Shown: positions 44,656 to 57,122, counted from the first letter of the stretch. The stretch is DNA of 64,000 bases from Mercurialis annua (GCF_937616625.2 NC_065570.1:50955665-51019664); one strand, 5' to 3'. Notes: a model not told the origin generated them from the sequence alone. Program-made: numbers and translations.

Positions 44656-45950
44656 AATTTTGTTCTTGACTATATCTCTAATGATACTCCGGATTTAATC
44701 AGATAAAAAATGAGGTTAGGTTAATAGCATCCAACTCTTTAAATTAATAGTAATTTTTAGAAAATTATAACTAGGGTAGAAATTTGATGAAGTCAAATAC
44801 TTCACATTTAGCTATAAAAATGAAAGATAATTCAATTACTGATGGCATTATATTTTAATAATTTATTGAGAAATATAGTTTTTTAGATATAAAATATGTA
44901 TGTTGACATTTTTCTGAATCATATAAAAAAGTTAAAACAATAAACACATTAAAAATAAGTGGGTGGAACTGAAAGGTGAAAACCATAATAAGATGTCTAA
45001 TATAAACAAAGAATTAAATAAATTGGTGATAGTGTTATGACTTGCATTTGATATAAGAAACTTTTTGCATTGTGGTGTGCCACCAAAGTTTTAAAGGAAA
45101 TAAATTTAGATAGTGATTCTATAACTATTCAATGCTTCTTTCTCTACCGCATTTCATATGCTTATTACTCTAACTTTGCATGGATACAAATTTTTAAAAA
45201 ACAAGAATTTTTTTTGAAAAATAAGAAAAATTGTTTATGCAATATATGTGTTACGTTAATATTCAAACATCTCTTATGTCTAGATAATTTTTATTTTTTA
45301 TTTAAACAAACAACAAATCTCAAAATATCACCTGTATATTTATAATTGTGAGAAATATGTTGTATATTGACATGACATATTTTTTTGTATTTCAGAATTT
45401 ATCTGGATGACGTGATAGAACTGATTTATATAAAAATTTCTGAAAAGAAGATAATACAAATACGCATAGGCATTGAAACATCAACTATAGATCTACCCTT
45501 ACACAACTTTCATTTATTCACACACCATAATCATAATGCACACAAGTATTTCCTTCTTTGGCTACCTATTCTTATATTACCTAAAATGCAAAGCAAAGTT
45601 ATTAAAGTGGAAATATATACTTGCTTATGAATGAGAAACACTAGAATTTTAGGTTCAACAACCACTTTATTCATAGGAAAAGAAACAGAAGAAAAAATAA
45701 AATTAAAATAGGACATGGACATTATAACTTTCAAACAAATGAGTGGTTTCACTTATAAAAGTATATATTATATTAATTAAATAAGGCTATTTAACTATTT
45801 AACTCACAGAGAGTTGTTGGGTTGATTTTACTGATATGCTCATCATATAATGGGAATTTAATTTATTTATATAAAAGTGGAAATATCTACTATGTCATTT
45901 GATCTTTTTCAATTTACTATTTCATTTTTTCAAAATTAGTGTTTTTTTAA
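44656..45950. other. AT-rich intergenic stretch
   Basis: Open frames at 45070-45345 and 45385-45630 are low-complexity with no recognisable domain. No gene is supported. Confidence 0.5.
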
Positions 45951-46268
45951 GGGTTAATTACGTATAAAATCACCACCTTTACACGAAATTGCAAAAATAA
46001 CACGACCTTTAAAACGTGGCAATTCAGGGCACCACCTTTCATTTCTTTTCAAAATTAACATGGGCACATTTTTAGTGGCATTTTTGCTGACGTGACGTGA
46101 CACGTGACACTCTCATCGGCTGTCCAAGTCAGCAAAATTTTATCAAAAAACATGCCCATGTTGTTTTTGAAAAGAAATGAAAGGTGATGCCCTGAATTGA
46201 CACGTTTTAAAGGTCGTGTTATTTTTGAAAATTCGTGTAAAGGTGTTGATTTTATATGTAATTAACCC
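45951..46268. mobile_element. Foldback MITE with perfect 9-bp duplication
   Basis: 318 bp, two arms of about 120 bp (left GGGTTAATTACGTATAAAAT, right ATTTTATATGTAATTAACCC). Flanked by TTTTTTTAA on both sides (45942-45950, 46269-46277). The centre holds GCTGACGTGACGTGACACG. Confidence 0.82.
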
Positions 46269-46277
46269 TTTTTTTAA

Positions 46278-47820
46278 ATAGCAAACAAATCTTTTTAATT
46301 GTTATTAGACCATCGATGTACTAAAAAATAATACTTGCTTATTCTTTTTGTCATATTAGCAAATATTTTACATATATATAAATATATATAATGGATAAAA
46401 TAACACATTATAACAGTAATTTAAATTTATTTTAAAAATTATTAGTAGTCCGATAATAAAAAAATGATAAAAGACTCGTTTGACACACTTTTAAAAGTCG
46501 GAATACTATTTTAAACGAAATAAGAGTTAATATACTAAAATAGCAGAATCGTAAAAATTCAAACGTTGCTAATATACATACTAATATATTATGGAATGTG
46601 AAAAATTAAATTAATTAAATTTTATTATTAACATAATGTTTGATGAATATATAGGGAGAATAAGATAGAAGTGAAATTAGGGTTGATTTAGTTGGGTATA
46701 AGCATGCATTAACTTGGAGTTGTTGGACTTATTCTCTCCCCCCCTACCATATTTGTTCCTATGTGCTTTAAATGTGAGGGCAAATGATGGGTACCAGCTC
46801 ATTACTTTAGATAAACACCAATTTCATGAGTAGATACCCTATCAAAATCCATGTGAAACTTAATGCCTTTCTTTAATCTAAATCACATGAATAGAAGAAA
46901 TTTCATAAATAAAGAAGGGTTTTTTTAAGTGAAACTATTTAATTTTTTACTTTAATTAAATATCACATGAACCTCATTTAACCTATTTATTATATTACTC
47001 TTACCTCCAATATTAGTCCTTTTGAAATTGCTCTTTCCCTCTTCCTTTTTCTTATTATATTCATCTCTTTTTTATCATTTTTAAACTTTTCATTAAGTAC
47101 ATATTCTTAATTTTTTTAACATTTATGTTCCTAGAGGGCTATGCTTGCAAACCTTTTTCTTTCTTTTGCACCACTTGTTATTTGGCTTTGTGATTTACAA
47201 AGATAAGAAAAAAGGTAAAAGAAGAATCCCATGCCACCCATAGAAATAGACTTAATTATTTAAAAATATTTCATTGTAAAATTCTTTATTATGGTCGAAT
47301 CTTTTAAAAATATTAATTTAATCTAAATTGTAGTTAACTATTTGCTTTTAAAAATATATATCAATTTTTCTTTCATTTATAATAAAGCGCTTTAATTTCA
47401 TCAAATTGCAGTCTAATTTTGATAAATGTCTTTATATTTTAAAAATGATAGATTTGTTCATAAATACTTTTTTATATGTGTCTAATTGGCCGTAATTAAA
47501 ATGTATTTATGGAAATAAATTAAAATTTATATTTTTAAAATGATAGACCAAAACTAAAACAAATCGAAAATTTGGATATTTTTAAGTGGTTAGACTATTA
47601 GAAATACTAATTGATAGTTTTGAAAAGGTTTTTTTTTATGAATAGTTTCGAAAAGTTAAATGTTTTATTTGGATTACAATAAATAATGTCTTTTTAATTT
47701 GCAGTGAGTTATATGATTAAATCATGACATTTTGTTAAATACTGAGGTTAATTAATACACAAAAAGCTTAGGCATATATATACAAACTTCAATCAAAAAT
47801 TAAATTGCTATAAAATGAGG
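46278..47820. other. AT-rich intergenic stretch
   Basis: About 1.5 kb with no gene and no clear element. Several C-rich/T-rich words lie near 46730-46745. Confidence 0.5.
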
Positions 47821-47829
47821 ATTTTATTA

Positions 47830-48187
47830 GGCCAAATGTCGTAAAAAGGCCAAATCTTTCATAAAAGTTTCACAAAAGTCCTGACCTTTCAATTTTGTCG
47901 ATTTTGGCCAAAAACAAATTATTTGGTTTCAGTTGTGGCCAACTCTCATTTTGATTTCAATTTGCCTATGTGACGCCTATGTGGCGCCTATGTGGCATGC
48001 CAAATATTGAAAGTTCAGGACTTTTGTGAAACCAAATAATTCATTTTTGGCTAAAATCGACAAAATTAAAAAGTCATGACTTTTGTAAAACCAAATATTC
48101 AGTTTTTGGCCAAAATCGACAAAATTGAAAGATAAAAACTTTTATGAAATTTTTATAAAAAATTTAGCCTTTTTACAACAATTAGCC
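47830..48187. mobile_element. Foldback MITE with perfect 9-bp duplication
   Basis: 358 bp, starting GGCCAAATGTCGTAAAAAGG and ending CCTTTTTACAACAATTAGCC. Duplication ATTTTATTA at 47821-47829 and 48188-48196. The centre has three tandem GCCTATGTGGC-like units. Confidence 0.85.
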
Positions 48188-48381
48188 ATTTTATTACTGC
48201 CTGGTATTCATAACGTGCGTGTGTCCCTCAAAATTGAAACTTTAGTAAAAAAGAATACTTAGGTATAATAAAATATTCAAGCAATTCAAAGTTTGGATAA
48301 AGTCATTTCGATAAAAGTAAAACATTTGTCAATAACTTTTCACGCCCACGTTGTAAACATAGAAATTTTATTTAAAATTAA

Positions 48382-48749
48382 GACTTAATCACCAAAAAAC
48401 CCTACCTTTTAACCTCTTTTCAGTTGCACCCTGACGTTATAATTTTGTCAGCTACACCCTAATTTGCACTTTTGGGTTTCAATTTCACCCTCAAAATCAA
48501 ATTGGACTCTTTTTCACTCGGGAAAAATTTATAAAAACCCTTATAAAGTACTCGTTTGAACTCTTTTGCACACAAAAAATTAAAAATGGATAACTTATTT
48601 TAACTTTTTCTAATTAGAGAAGAGATCAATTTAGTACTTAAGGGTGGAATTGAAAACCAAAAGTGCGAATTAGGGTGCAGCTGACAAAATTACAATGTCA
48701 TGGTGATTTGAAAAGGGGCTAAAAGGTGGGTTTTTTTTGTAATTAAGCC
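48382..48749. mobile_element. Foldback MITE with perfect 9-bp duplication
   Basis: 368 bp, starting GACTTAATCACCAAAAAACC and ending TTTTTTTTGTAATTAAGCC. Duplication TAAAATTAA at 48373-48381 and 48750-48758. Arms run about 150 bp. Confidence 0.85.
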
Positions 48750-48809
48750 TAAAATTAAATGAACGATTTGTTATGCTCAAATAAAGTATTCAAGCATCAC
48801 TCTCATATA

Positions 48810-49003
48810 GCTGGTGAAGCTAATTAGATCGAGGACGCACTCGAACGCCGGGGTAATTTTGCTCAATTGTTCTTCATCATCGAAGAAGAGCGCAATTACC
48901 CGAACATTAGTGAGATGTTCCTGAACCAAGTGAGTATTTTAATCCAGTGGCAGCAACCAGGGGTAGTCCGAAGCGGATTAGAGGTCGCCGATCAGGAACA
49001 GTG
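48810..49003 (+). pseudogene. Exon-like coding fragment, unknown
   Basis: From about 48826 a plus-strand frame reads IEDALERRGNFAQLFFIIEE, then ERNYPNISEMFLNQVSILIQ, WQQPGVVRSGLEVADQEQ and a stop. The GC content is above the surroundings. It also forms an imperfect hairpin (48852-48901). It may be a retrotransposon gag scrap or a host relic. Confidence 0.35.
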
Positions 49004-49425
49004 ATCCGAGAACGAGACTAACCTAGTCAGCAGCCCCAAGATACGACGCGTATGCTCTGTGTTATCACATTGCTCACGATAGATACAGTTTGGCCAATAA
49101 GGCAAACCAATATAGCACAGACGTACCTTATATGAGATAGATGGCTGTCACATAGAGGATGCACTAGGAAGTTTGCGAACCTAGGTGCATAACATAAGAT
49201 GTTCCTTAGAAAGGAAATAGAACATAGAGAATACACATTAAACATACACTAAAAAGAGTTTTGACATACTCTACAAAATGTCCAATATGCCTGAATAACC
49301 CAAGTTATGCCCTTAATATAGCTTAATAGTGTATGGTGGAGGAATAGAGAACAAGAATAACATACCTCAATATGATGATAATGAAGCAATAAGAAAAAAA
49401 ATATAAATGTCACAGAGGATCCGAT

Positions 49426-49863
49426 TTAAGTTGACTTAGAAGAAAAATTAGGAGGACCAGTGGTGGGACGCTTCCTTCCCCCCTTGGAGGAAAGCAAAGG
49501 TAAAGAAGTAGAAAAATCAGGCGCCAAAGATGACACCACCACAACCGATACAAAATCAATGGTGACCAATGATAATGCCCCAGGCGAGGAAACAATCGAA
49601 ATAATCGCCGAAAGAGATGCCAAAGAAGTAGCAGTGGTAGGAACGGGATGACCATCCAAAGCAACAGAGACACCATCCTTGTTATTAGACAAAAGAGAAA
49701 TGAAAGGAATAGAGGGACGATCAAGAAGAAGAAGACTAGGCATGACGGTCATATCATCATCACTCAACATACCCGCATCCATAGCATCAAAAATATTCTT
49801 TACCATTTTTGAGAAAGGAAACTGAAACAAACAAGAAGATAAGAAGAGAGCCAGAAAGTTCAA
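49426..49863 (-). other. Open frame in repeat-like DNA, unknown
   Basis: A minus-strand frame of 145 codons, possibly starting at MVKNIFDAMDAGMLSDDD (49806), is rich in Ser/Leu/Val with a basic end (SSKGGRKRPTTG). Local base composition differs from neighbouring AT-rich DNA. It might belong to the same degraded mobile element as the LTR-like ends at 50518-50834. No family recognised. Confidence 0.3.
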
Positions 49864-50517
49864 AGAGAGGATACCAAAAGAAATAAAAAAAAAATAAGAC
49901 TTATTTATAATCTTTCCCTAGAAGGCAAAGAGGGGAAACCAAAGGGCAAAAGCGACAAAAGAAGATGTAGTAAATAACAATAAAGTAACTGCATTTACTG
50001 CCAATGCTACAAACGAGGAAGCATAACCAACCCAGCCGTCAAAACATAATTAATAACAAGAGCACGACGCGCGAGAAAGGTGGAGAATACAGAAAGGTAA
50101 GGCAGCTGTAACGCACTATCCAGAATGCTATAAATACGAAGGCTAAGAAAATAAAAAAGAAAGGAAAGAGGGGAGTAAGTGAAAATCAAAAGTATTCCCG
50201 ATCATCTGGTATCTTGTTTTGGTTTGGTTAAACAAAACCCAAAAACCAAAACAAGTTATAAAGTGTACAGAACGAACCCCATAAAGAAGGAAAACAAGGA
50301 AAGAATGGTTGTCCCGACTTTAGAGTGTGACTTGGTTTGGCTTGGCTTGAAAGCGCATAACCAAAACAAGTCACAAAAATAAATGAAACAGACAGAAGTA
50401 AAAATTCCAGAAGCCATGGGTCACGAGACACAAAGCATCAAAACCTATGCTGACACATACTGAACAGCAAGGAAATAAAAAAAGCGGCAAAAGCAAAACC
50501 ATGAAAACAAAAATTTA

Positions 50518-50834
50518 TGTTGGTAACTTTAGGCATAAATACCTAGCTAACGCAAAACCGGTGGGGGAATTAATGATGGAATAACATAAAGTAAAATAGT
50601 ATAAACCGAAAGAGTCCCATGTCGCCCAGGAAAAGGCAGATATGTTGAGAAATCTATAATTAGGGAACAAATTCACCTGTCAGGAGGTATGAAAATTCTA
50701 GCTAATTCATTCCACTTTCTTCCATAACCGTAACTGGCTTAAGCATTAGAGTGGGTATGGGGTCCTGAGACCCACCCTCACCCGTTGCTCCTTATTTTGT
50801 CTATTCTACAGGGTTTGGAGACTCATGTCCAACA
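50518..50834. repeat. LTR-like segment TGTTGG...CCAACA
   Basis: 317 bp bounded by TGTTGGTAAC and GTCCAACA, the 6-bp inverted ends usual for LTRs. The flanking 5-mers (ATTTA / TCCCA) do not match and no second LTR was found in the window, so it may be one end of a truncated element. Purine-rich or tRNA-binding sites next to it are not convincing. Confidence 0.4.
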
Positions 50835-51029
50835 TCCCACATTCATCACTCATTATATAGCAAAGAAAGTTTTTAGGCAATACCAATAGATATGCAAGAT
50901 GGAAGGTGTATACCCCTCCTAATGTTATTCAACATGTCCTGGCCGATTCATCATCTCTTTAATTAATGCAATCTATCTTTTCTAAAAATAATTGGAGTTG
51001 AGACACCAAATATCCTGATAAATTCTCCA

Positions 51030-51990
51030 AGATTGAGTAAAGAATATTTTTTTCTTGAATTTATAACCTACAAAACTTGTAATGTGTCTCCTTCAAAAAT
51101 CACTCGACACCAACTAAAGATAATGCCCAATTCATGGTTTCTCGTAATGCCAGCTTCCAATATACTAGTATCCCATATTTTTCAAAAAGTAGCTGAGAAT
51201 TTACCAACTATTTGGCCTGCTGGATTTTTAAATAATGCAGCAATTGTACCAAAATTATTGTGGGAATCAAAAGTAACATCAAAGCTGACTTTAAAACGAT
51301 TAATAGGAGGTTGTTTCCAAGATTGAACAAGAAAACGATCACGGTATTATAATCCATGTGAAGAAATGGAATTGTTATCTTCAATAAATGTAACTGCCTT
51401 AAAGTCAAGATTTTTTTAACAGAGATATACAAAATTTATATTATTATATTTATAACATTTGATATATACTAGTGTTTACAATTATGTGCAAATTTTACGT
51501 TAATCACGTCATCCACGCCGTTTACGTTGAATGCATCGCCTACAAAACTCATCATCATGGTAGAACGATGTCGCAGCCGCTGCTCTCGACGTTTGGAGTC
51601 TTCTTTTTATACCCATCCATAAACCTTCAAATAATTTTCTCCATCTTGTCTCCAAAAGAGTTGGAACCCAAGACATTTCAGGATTTTCGACTTCACTCCT
51701 AACAAATTGAGATAGGAGATCATTTGCACCTTAAAAGCCAAGATTGAACTAGAGAAAGATCATAGTGTTGAAATACATGTGGAGAAATGGAATGGTTGAC
51801 GATGAAAATATCAGAAGATGCCTTAAAAGCCATCTGATATGTCTCAAATTCTTTATAAATGTAATAGTTAAATACCTTCGCATTACGCACTTTTCAGATA
51901 AACCAAAGTAGAAAACATGTATGTGCCAAAAACTCCACGGATGAGTGGCTCATTTGTTCAATAGAAATAACATGAAGCCAATAGTCAATA
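51030..51990 (-). pseudogene. LINE ORF2 C-terminal fragments (RNase H-like)
   Basis: Read on the minus strand, 51980-51850 gives HTCFLLWFI*KVRNAKVF, the segment that precedes RNase H in plant LINEs (WxIWKxRN). 51330-51060 gives PPINRFKVSFDVTFDSHNN, then FGTIAALFKNPAGQIVG, with spacing of an RVT_3-type RNase H. Stops interrupt both. 51300-51420 and 51730-51840 repeat each other (GATTGAAC..GAAAGATCA, GTGGAGAAATGGAATGGTTG), and an unrelated stretch of about 300 bp lies between. Confidence 0.6.
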
Positions 51991-53350
51991 AAAGTGGAAG
52001 CTTGAAAAAAATCGAAAACACAAATCAAGTTAAGAAGAATGTAGAAATTAAAATATTATTTTATGAATAAATTTAACCTAATCAAATTTAAGTATTTTTG
52101 AATAAATGTAAATATAATCTAAGTTTGGAATTATTTAATATTTATTCACTATTCAAATTTAGATGAAGTCATATCAAATATATGTAGATTTGTCATGTAT
52201 CTCTATTATATAAAAAAAAATTTAAATCAATCCAAAGCCAATTTGTAAATTTCAAATATATTACAGATTCAGATCGAGCCGAACTTCAATTTTAAGCAAG
52301 TTTATGCACATATATCAATAATTAATAAAAATAGAATAAAATTGTTGTATAATTGAAATAGTAAGAAAGTCTTACTTTTGGAGTCATGGTAGATTCTTAA
52401 ACTGTTACGCTATATTTTTTTTTCTAATCCAGTGTTGGTTAATTAATCAATTTAAATTTTATATGTATACTTAATAATTTTTATATTTAAAGACTTAAAG
52501 AGGTAACTTTTATTTATAATTATAATTATTACATTAAATTTGATACTAAATTTTACTAATTAATATTAAATAATTATAACATTAGGTTATTAAATAATAG
52601 TTGAATTATAACTGTATATTTATATTTTATAATTTATTTATTTTTATTTTTACCAGAAAAAGAGAGTGATATAGCAGAACAACTTATACAAATTTATTTT
52701 ATTTCTTAGAAATTTTTTGTTCATAAAATATATTACTTAAATTGAAAAAGATTATATTTTTTTAATAAATACAAATGAGAAGCTAAAGGATATGTATTCT
52801 ACACAAAAATTTGATTTATGTACTCTCACAATACATTAAGTTGGGCTCCACAAAAACAACAAAAGACTTATATAAATTGTACCTCCTTTTCTGAATGTTA
52901 ATGTTGTTTGTTTTTTTAACTAGAAAATCCAAGTGGGGTTTCTTCCATCGAAAATCAACGAAGTTTTATTCTGACATTTTTTCTTTTCAATGCACTACTA
53001 TACTATGAAGTATTGTTTTACTTTTACAATGGGAAGTGGAACCAAAAATTCGATCAAGAGATGAGGCAAAATTTTATATATAGTAGAAAAAAGAGAAACT
53101 AAAATAATTGTACACCGTCTTTTATAATCATCAAGAACTATTAATACAAGTGAAAATTTGATATTATTTGTCTTTTTATCGGAGTTCATTTTCGATAAAG
53201 GAATTCTTAATCTAGTAAAAAACATATTTTATTTTATTTATTTCTTTTTTATATAAGACTTGAGATAGGCCTTGAAAGAATATGGACTATGCAATAGTCG
53301 GAAATGTTTGACGATATTGAACTGAAGCAACATGTCCTTTCCGAACACCT
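51991..53350. other. AT-rich intergenic stretch
   Basis: No gene or clear element supported. Confidence 0.5.
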
Positions 53351-53359
53351 CCATTTAGG

Positions 53360-54181
53360 GGCTAATAATCACCCATGGCACCTCAATTTTAGGGGTACGG
53401 GCGCTAAACCCCCTGATGTTTAAAAACGGGCGCTAAACCCCCTGAACTTTGAGGCGGCGCTCACTAAATCCCTTTTGGACGAAATATGACCAAAATACCC
53501 CTGGCGCCGTTTTTTTTGGTCAACTGACTTTTTTTCAAAAAAAAAATAAATAAATAGTGGCGCCACGTCAGCTGCCACGTCACCAAACTACCCTAAAAAT
53601 TAAAACACCTAAAATACCCCTAAATCAAATCAACCCAATGACATCCAACCAAACCACTTTCACCCGAACCGCCACCACAACCACCACCACCGCCACCACA
53701 ACCGCCGCCGCCGCCGCCACCATAACCACCACCGCCGCCGCCGGGATCTGTTCCTCACTGAGGAATAGACGACGATGGATCTGTTCCTCAGGAACAGATC
53801 CGGAAGATGACCGGAAAAATTTTCCGGTGTGGTCCAGTCGGGTGGAGGTGGTCTGGTCGGGTGTTGAGTTAATCTTTTGATTTAGATTGGGTTGATTTAT
53901 TTTTTTGTCTTTTTCTAAATCAAATTAGGGGTATTTTGGGTGTTTGAAATTTTTAAGGTATTTTACTGACGTGGCAGCTGATGTGACAGTGTCAGATTTT
54001 TTTTGAAAAAAAAGTCAGTTGACCAAAAAAACGGCGCCAGGGGTATTTTGGTCATATTTCGTCCAAAAGGGGTTTAGTGAGCGCCGCCTCAAAGTTCAGG
54101 GGGTTTAGCGTCCGTTTTTAAACATCAGGGGGTTTAGCGTCCGTACTCCTAAAGTTGAGGTGCCATGGGTGATTATTAGCC
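53360..54181. mobile_element. Large foldback element with 9-bp duplication
   Basis: 822 bp with arms of roughly 240 bp starting GGCTAATAATCACCCATGG and ending CCATGGGTGATTATTAGCC. Flanks CCATTTAGG and CCATCTAGG match at 8 of 9. Arms contain GGGTTTAGCG repeats. The core holds a CCACCGCCG trinucleotide run and GCCACGTCAGCTGCCACGTC. A 107-codon frame through the core is only Thr/Ala repeats and is not a credible gene. Confidence 0.85.
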
Positions 54182-54190
54182 CCATCTAGG

Positions 54191-55317
54191 ATGCATCACT
54201 CAATTGTTCTGCCAAGCAACATGATGCTTATTCCGACTATGTATTCATATTCTTAAACAAATAGCGAAACAAAAATTAAGTCAAAATGATGGAGAACAAA
54301 GTTAGAGAGATCTAAAATCGAGAAATCTTTCTTTTTGAAATTCGTGTCAAGTGATGCTGATATTTTTTATTACGAGAAAAAAACTCCTTATTTATAAAGA
54401 GTCTTCCATGAAAATACACTTAATACAAATGCCACTTGAAGTATTTTTGTTTCTATTTATTTGTTATTGCATCGATCATATTGTTTCATCGAAATTCAAT
54501 TCAAATCACGAAAACATTTTCTTATTTTTAGATGAGTTTTTTCAATTCTTTTATATTTCTATTCATGGATATTCCCCATGCCTTTACACACTAATGGGTA
54601 TTTTAGTAAAAAGTAATTTAAAGAGAAATATAATTTAATTATAAAAAAATCGAAGAAAACTAGTTTTGTTTCTTGAGCTAAATTTTCATTTCACGTCAAA
54701 TTGAATAGAAAAAGCAATATTGAAAAGAGTATTTAATATTTTAAATATCTTGATCGATACTCCAACTCCTTGCTAAGAAATAAAACATAGAGTTAATTGA
54801 TTTAGTTACTTGAATGATATTGTCTTTAAATATAACATTTTTCCATCGATTGGCTATACACCGGCGCATTACTTTATAAAGATTAGATATTTAAAGATAT
54901 TTGGTTTCACGTAACTCGAAAATTTGACTTGTAGAAATGAAGAAGGTAAAATTATTTTTAAAATTCAAACATTTGCAATTTTTATTAATTATGATTGAAT
55001 TTTTTAATTTTTATAATTAAATTCAATTTGAAAAGATTGCTGTAATGATGTCCAAATTTTTGCGTCACACCATTTAAATTTTAATTTTTGCGTTATTTAT
55101 TAGTTGAGCCCAACCTTTTAAAATGCGGTCTAATTTTTTAAAAAAAAATATTGTAAAAATTTGGTTGCAATTGATCAAAATATTTGGATATAATTGAAAT
55201 AGAATTGTTCAAATTGAAATATAATTAAACCTTGACAAAAAAATATAATTAAACAATTCGCAGTTGATAAAATATATAAAAAATATAAATTTAAAAAACA
55301 ATTTTGCCAAAATAATA
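54191..55317. other. AT-rich intergenic stretch
   Basis: An open frame at 54351-54638 is Phe/Ile/Lys-rich and unlike any family I know. No gene supported. Confidence 0.5.
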
Positions 55318-55320
55318 TTA

Positions 55321-55729
55321 GAGCATTCCTAATGGTGTTTTTTTTATAATGAAGAGTATCTTCTTTTAAATAAAGACTAAAGAGCATTTTAAATTAAAAT
55401 AATTTTTATTTAGTTTTAATCCAATAGACTCTCTAATTTTTAACTCTTTACTTTACTTTTTTTCAATAAATATTAATTAAATTATTCTTTTTTTTCTTTC
55501 ATATTGGATTAGCAATATATATATATATATATATATAATTTAACTTCGAAATAAATATAATTGATGAAATATAGAATATAGAGTAAAAATTGGCTCTCCA
55601 CATATAGAGAGTCAAACTCACTCTTTTCTCTAAATTTACATAATAGTTAGTTCATTAAATTTGTATTTTAATGTTATATTTTTTAATTTAAAGAGCTTGA
55701 CTTTTCTAGAGAGTTTATTGGGAATACTT
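55321..55729. mobile_element. Tourist-like MITE, older copy
   Basis: Ends GAGCATTCCTAATGG and TTATTGGGAATACTT match those of 18981-19527 with mutations. TTA precedes it and TGA follows. It contains the same CTCTCCACATATAGAGAG palindrome and a (TA)n run at 55517-55538. Confidence 0.75.
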
Positions 55730-55773
55730 TGAGTAGTATTGAAAATAAAAATATTTAGTCTTTGTTTTTTATA

Positions 55774-56162
55774 GGCAAAAGGTATAAAAAAAACCCACGT
55801 AATTTTCACAAAAATACAGATCAACCTTTTTATTTTTTTGGTATAATTAAACCCTCTTTGTTTTTAAAGAGAACAAATAACCCCTTTCTTCCAATACTAT
55901 TAGAAATACTCGTTAATAGGTGACATGTATCTCATAATAATATAGGAAAAACGTTTAAAATTTCAATGTTTAAAATATTTACCAAGAATTTGAGGGGGTA
56001 AGTGTCGAAAAATAAACTAAAAGGATTTATTTGTTCGATTTAAAAAAAACAAGGATTTAATTATTCAATTTTAAGAACACAAGATCTTAATTGTGCCTAA
56101 CAAAATAAAAGAGCTAATCTGTACTTTAAAAAAAAATCATGTGTTTTTTTTACCTTATACTT
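55774..56162. mobile_element. Foldback MITE with perfect 9-bp duplication
   Basis: 389 bp with decayed arms (left GGCAAAAGGTATAAAAAAAA, right TTTTTTTTACCTTATACTT). Duplication TTTTTTATA at 55765-55773 and 56163-56171; the terminal GG/CC pair has mutated on the right. Confidence 0.65.
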
Positions 56163-56171
56163 TTTTTTATA

Positions 56172-57122
56172 TGTATTCGTTTTCATAAAGAGGAGGAGAG
56201 TCGTGCAAGTATTCATGACGACGGCTGATGAATTTTCTTTATTTCTTTTTAGTTGCTAAATAAAGAAGACATTTTCATTTTGTTTTAACTTTGGCCTTTA
56301 ATTTGGACGGTGGAGTGTACCATTAATTTCTTTGTTTATGATCGAACTATTGACTATATTCAACGCCGATTAATTAAAGTGGAAACGGATTAGACTCCGA
56401 GAACACTAGTAATATTTTCCTTTCAAATTTCATTACAATTGTTTATATCAAGTTTAAATTTAAAATTTCTTATTAAACTAAAATTAGACCAGTTCACAGT
56501 TCAAAATCGATCAAACCGCTAAAAAAAAAATGTTAATTTTTAAAATAATTTTATAAATACATCTATGTACAAGATTCGTATGAAAAAATAACACCCTATA
56601 GAACTTTTTTGGTTCAAAACTGTTGGACAATAATTCATTTTTAAAAGGAACCAAACCAGATTCACCTCTGGTCTGATCCAGTCCGACTATTAAAACACAA
56701 ATTAAAACAACCCTTTACCATTTTCAACTTCCAATACAATATGCTAAGGCAAATCTTCTTTGTGGTAGAAACTGCATTTCATTAGGTTAACAAGGAACAA
56801 ACAACTTTAAGTTGAAACAGATCATACAATTAAGAGAAATAATTTGTTTTTAACAAAAAAAGACACCTCAAAAATCATACTAGCATTTTCACGAATATAA
56901 AGCTCGAAATATTTTCCATAATCATTACAACTTAACCTGAATCAGCCAAAACCTACACTAACTTTTCCCCGGAGTTGGTCGGCATTGGCGCATATTGCAT
57001 GCCTCCCTCCCTCGACAATCAAAAAGATGCACCAAAACTAAAAGAAAAAAAATAAAATATAAAACGAAAAGGCGTGCCAAGTTTCCTACTATACACCAAC
57101 AGATCAAACTACTCGATATATT
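56172..57122 (-). other. Intergenic and 3' flank of the kinase gene
   Basis: The part next to 57122 should include the kinase 3'UTR. A CGGTT-poor, CCAGATTC-type repeat word lies near 56650-56690. No gene seen. Confidence 0.4.

Noticed and set aside
53557..53880. Thr/Ala-rich 107-codon frame in the foldback core
   Set aside because: It is generated by CCACCACCG repeats inside a mobile element; there is no promoter or homologue.
54351..54638. 95-codon Phe/Ile-rich frame
   Set aside because: It has the composition of AT-rich DNA, no domain, and no splice partners.
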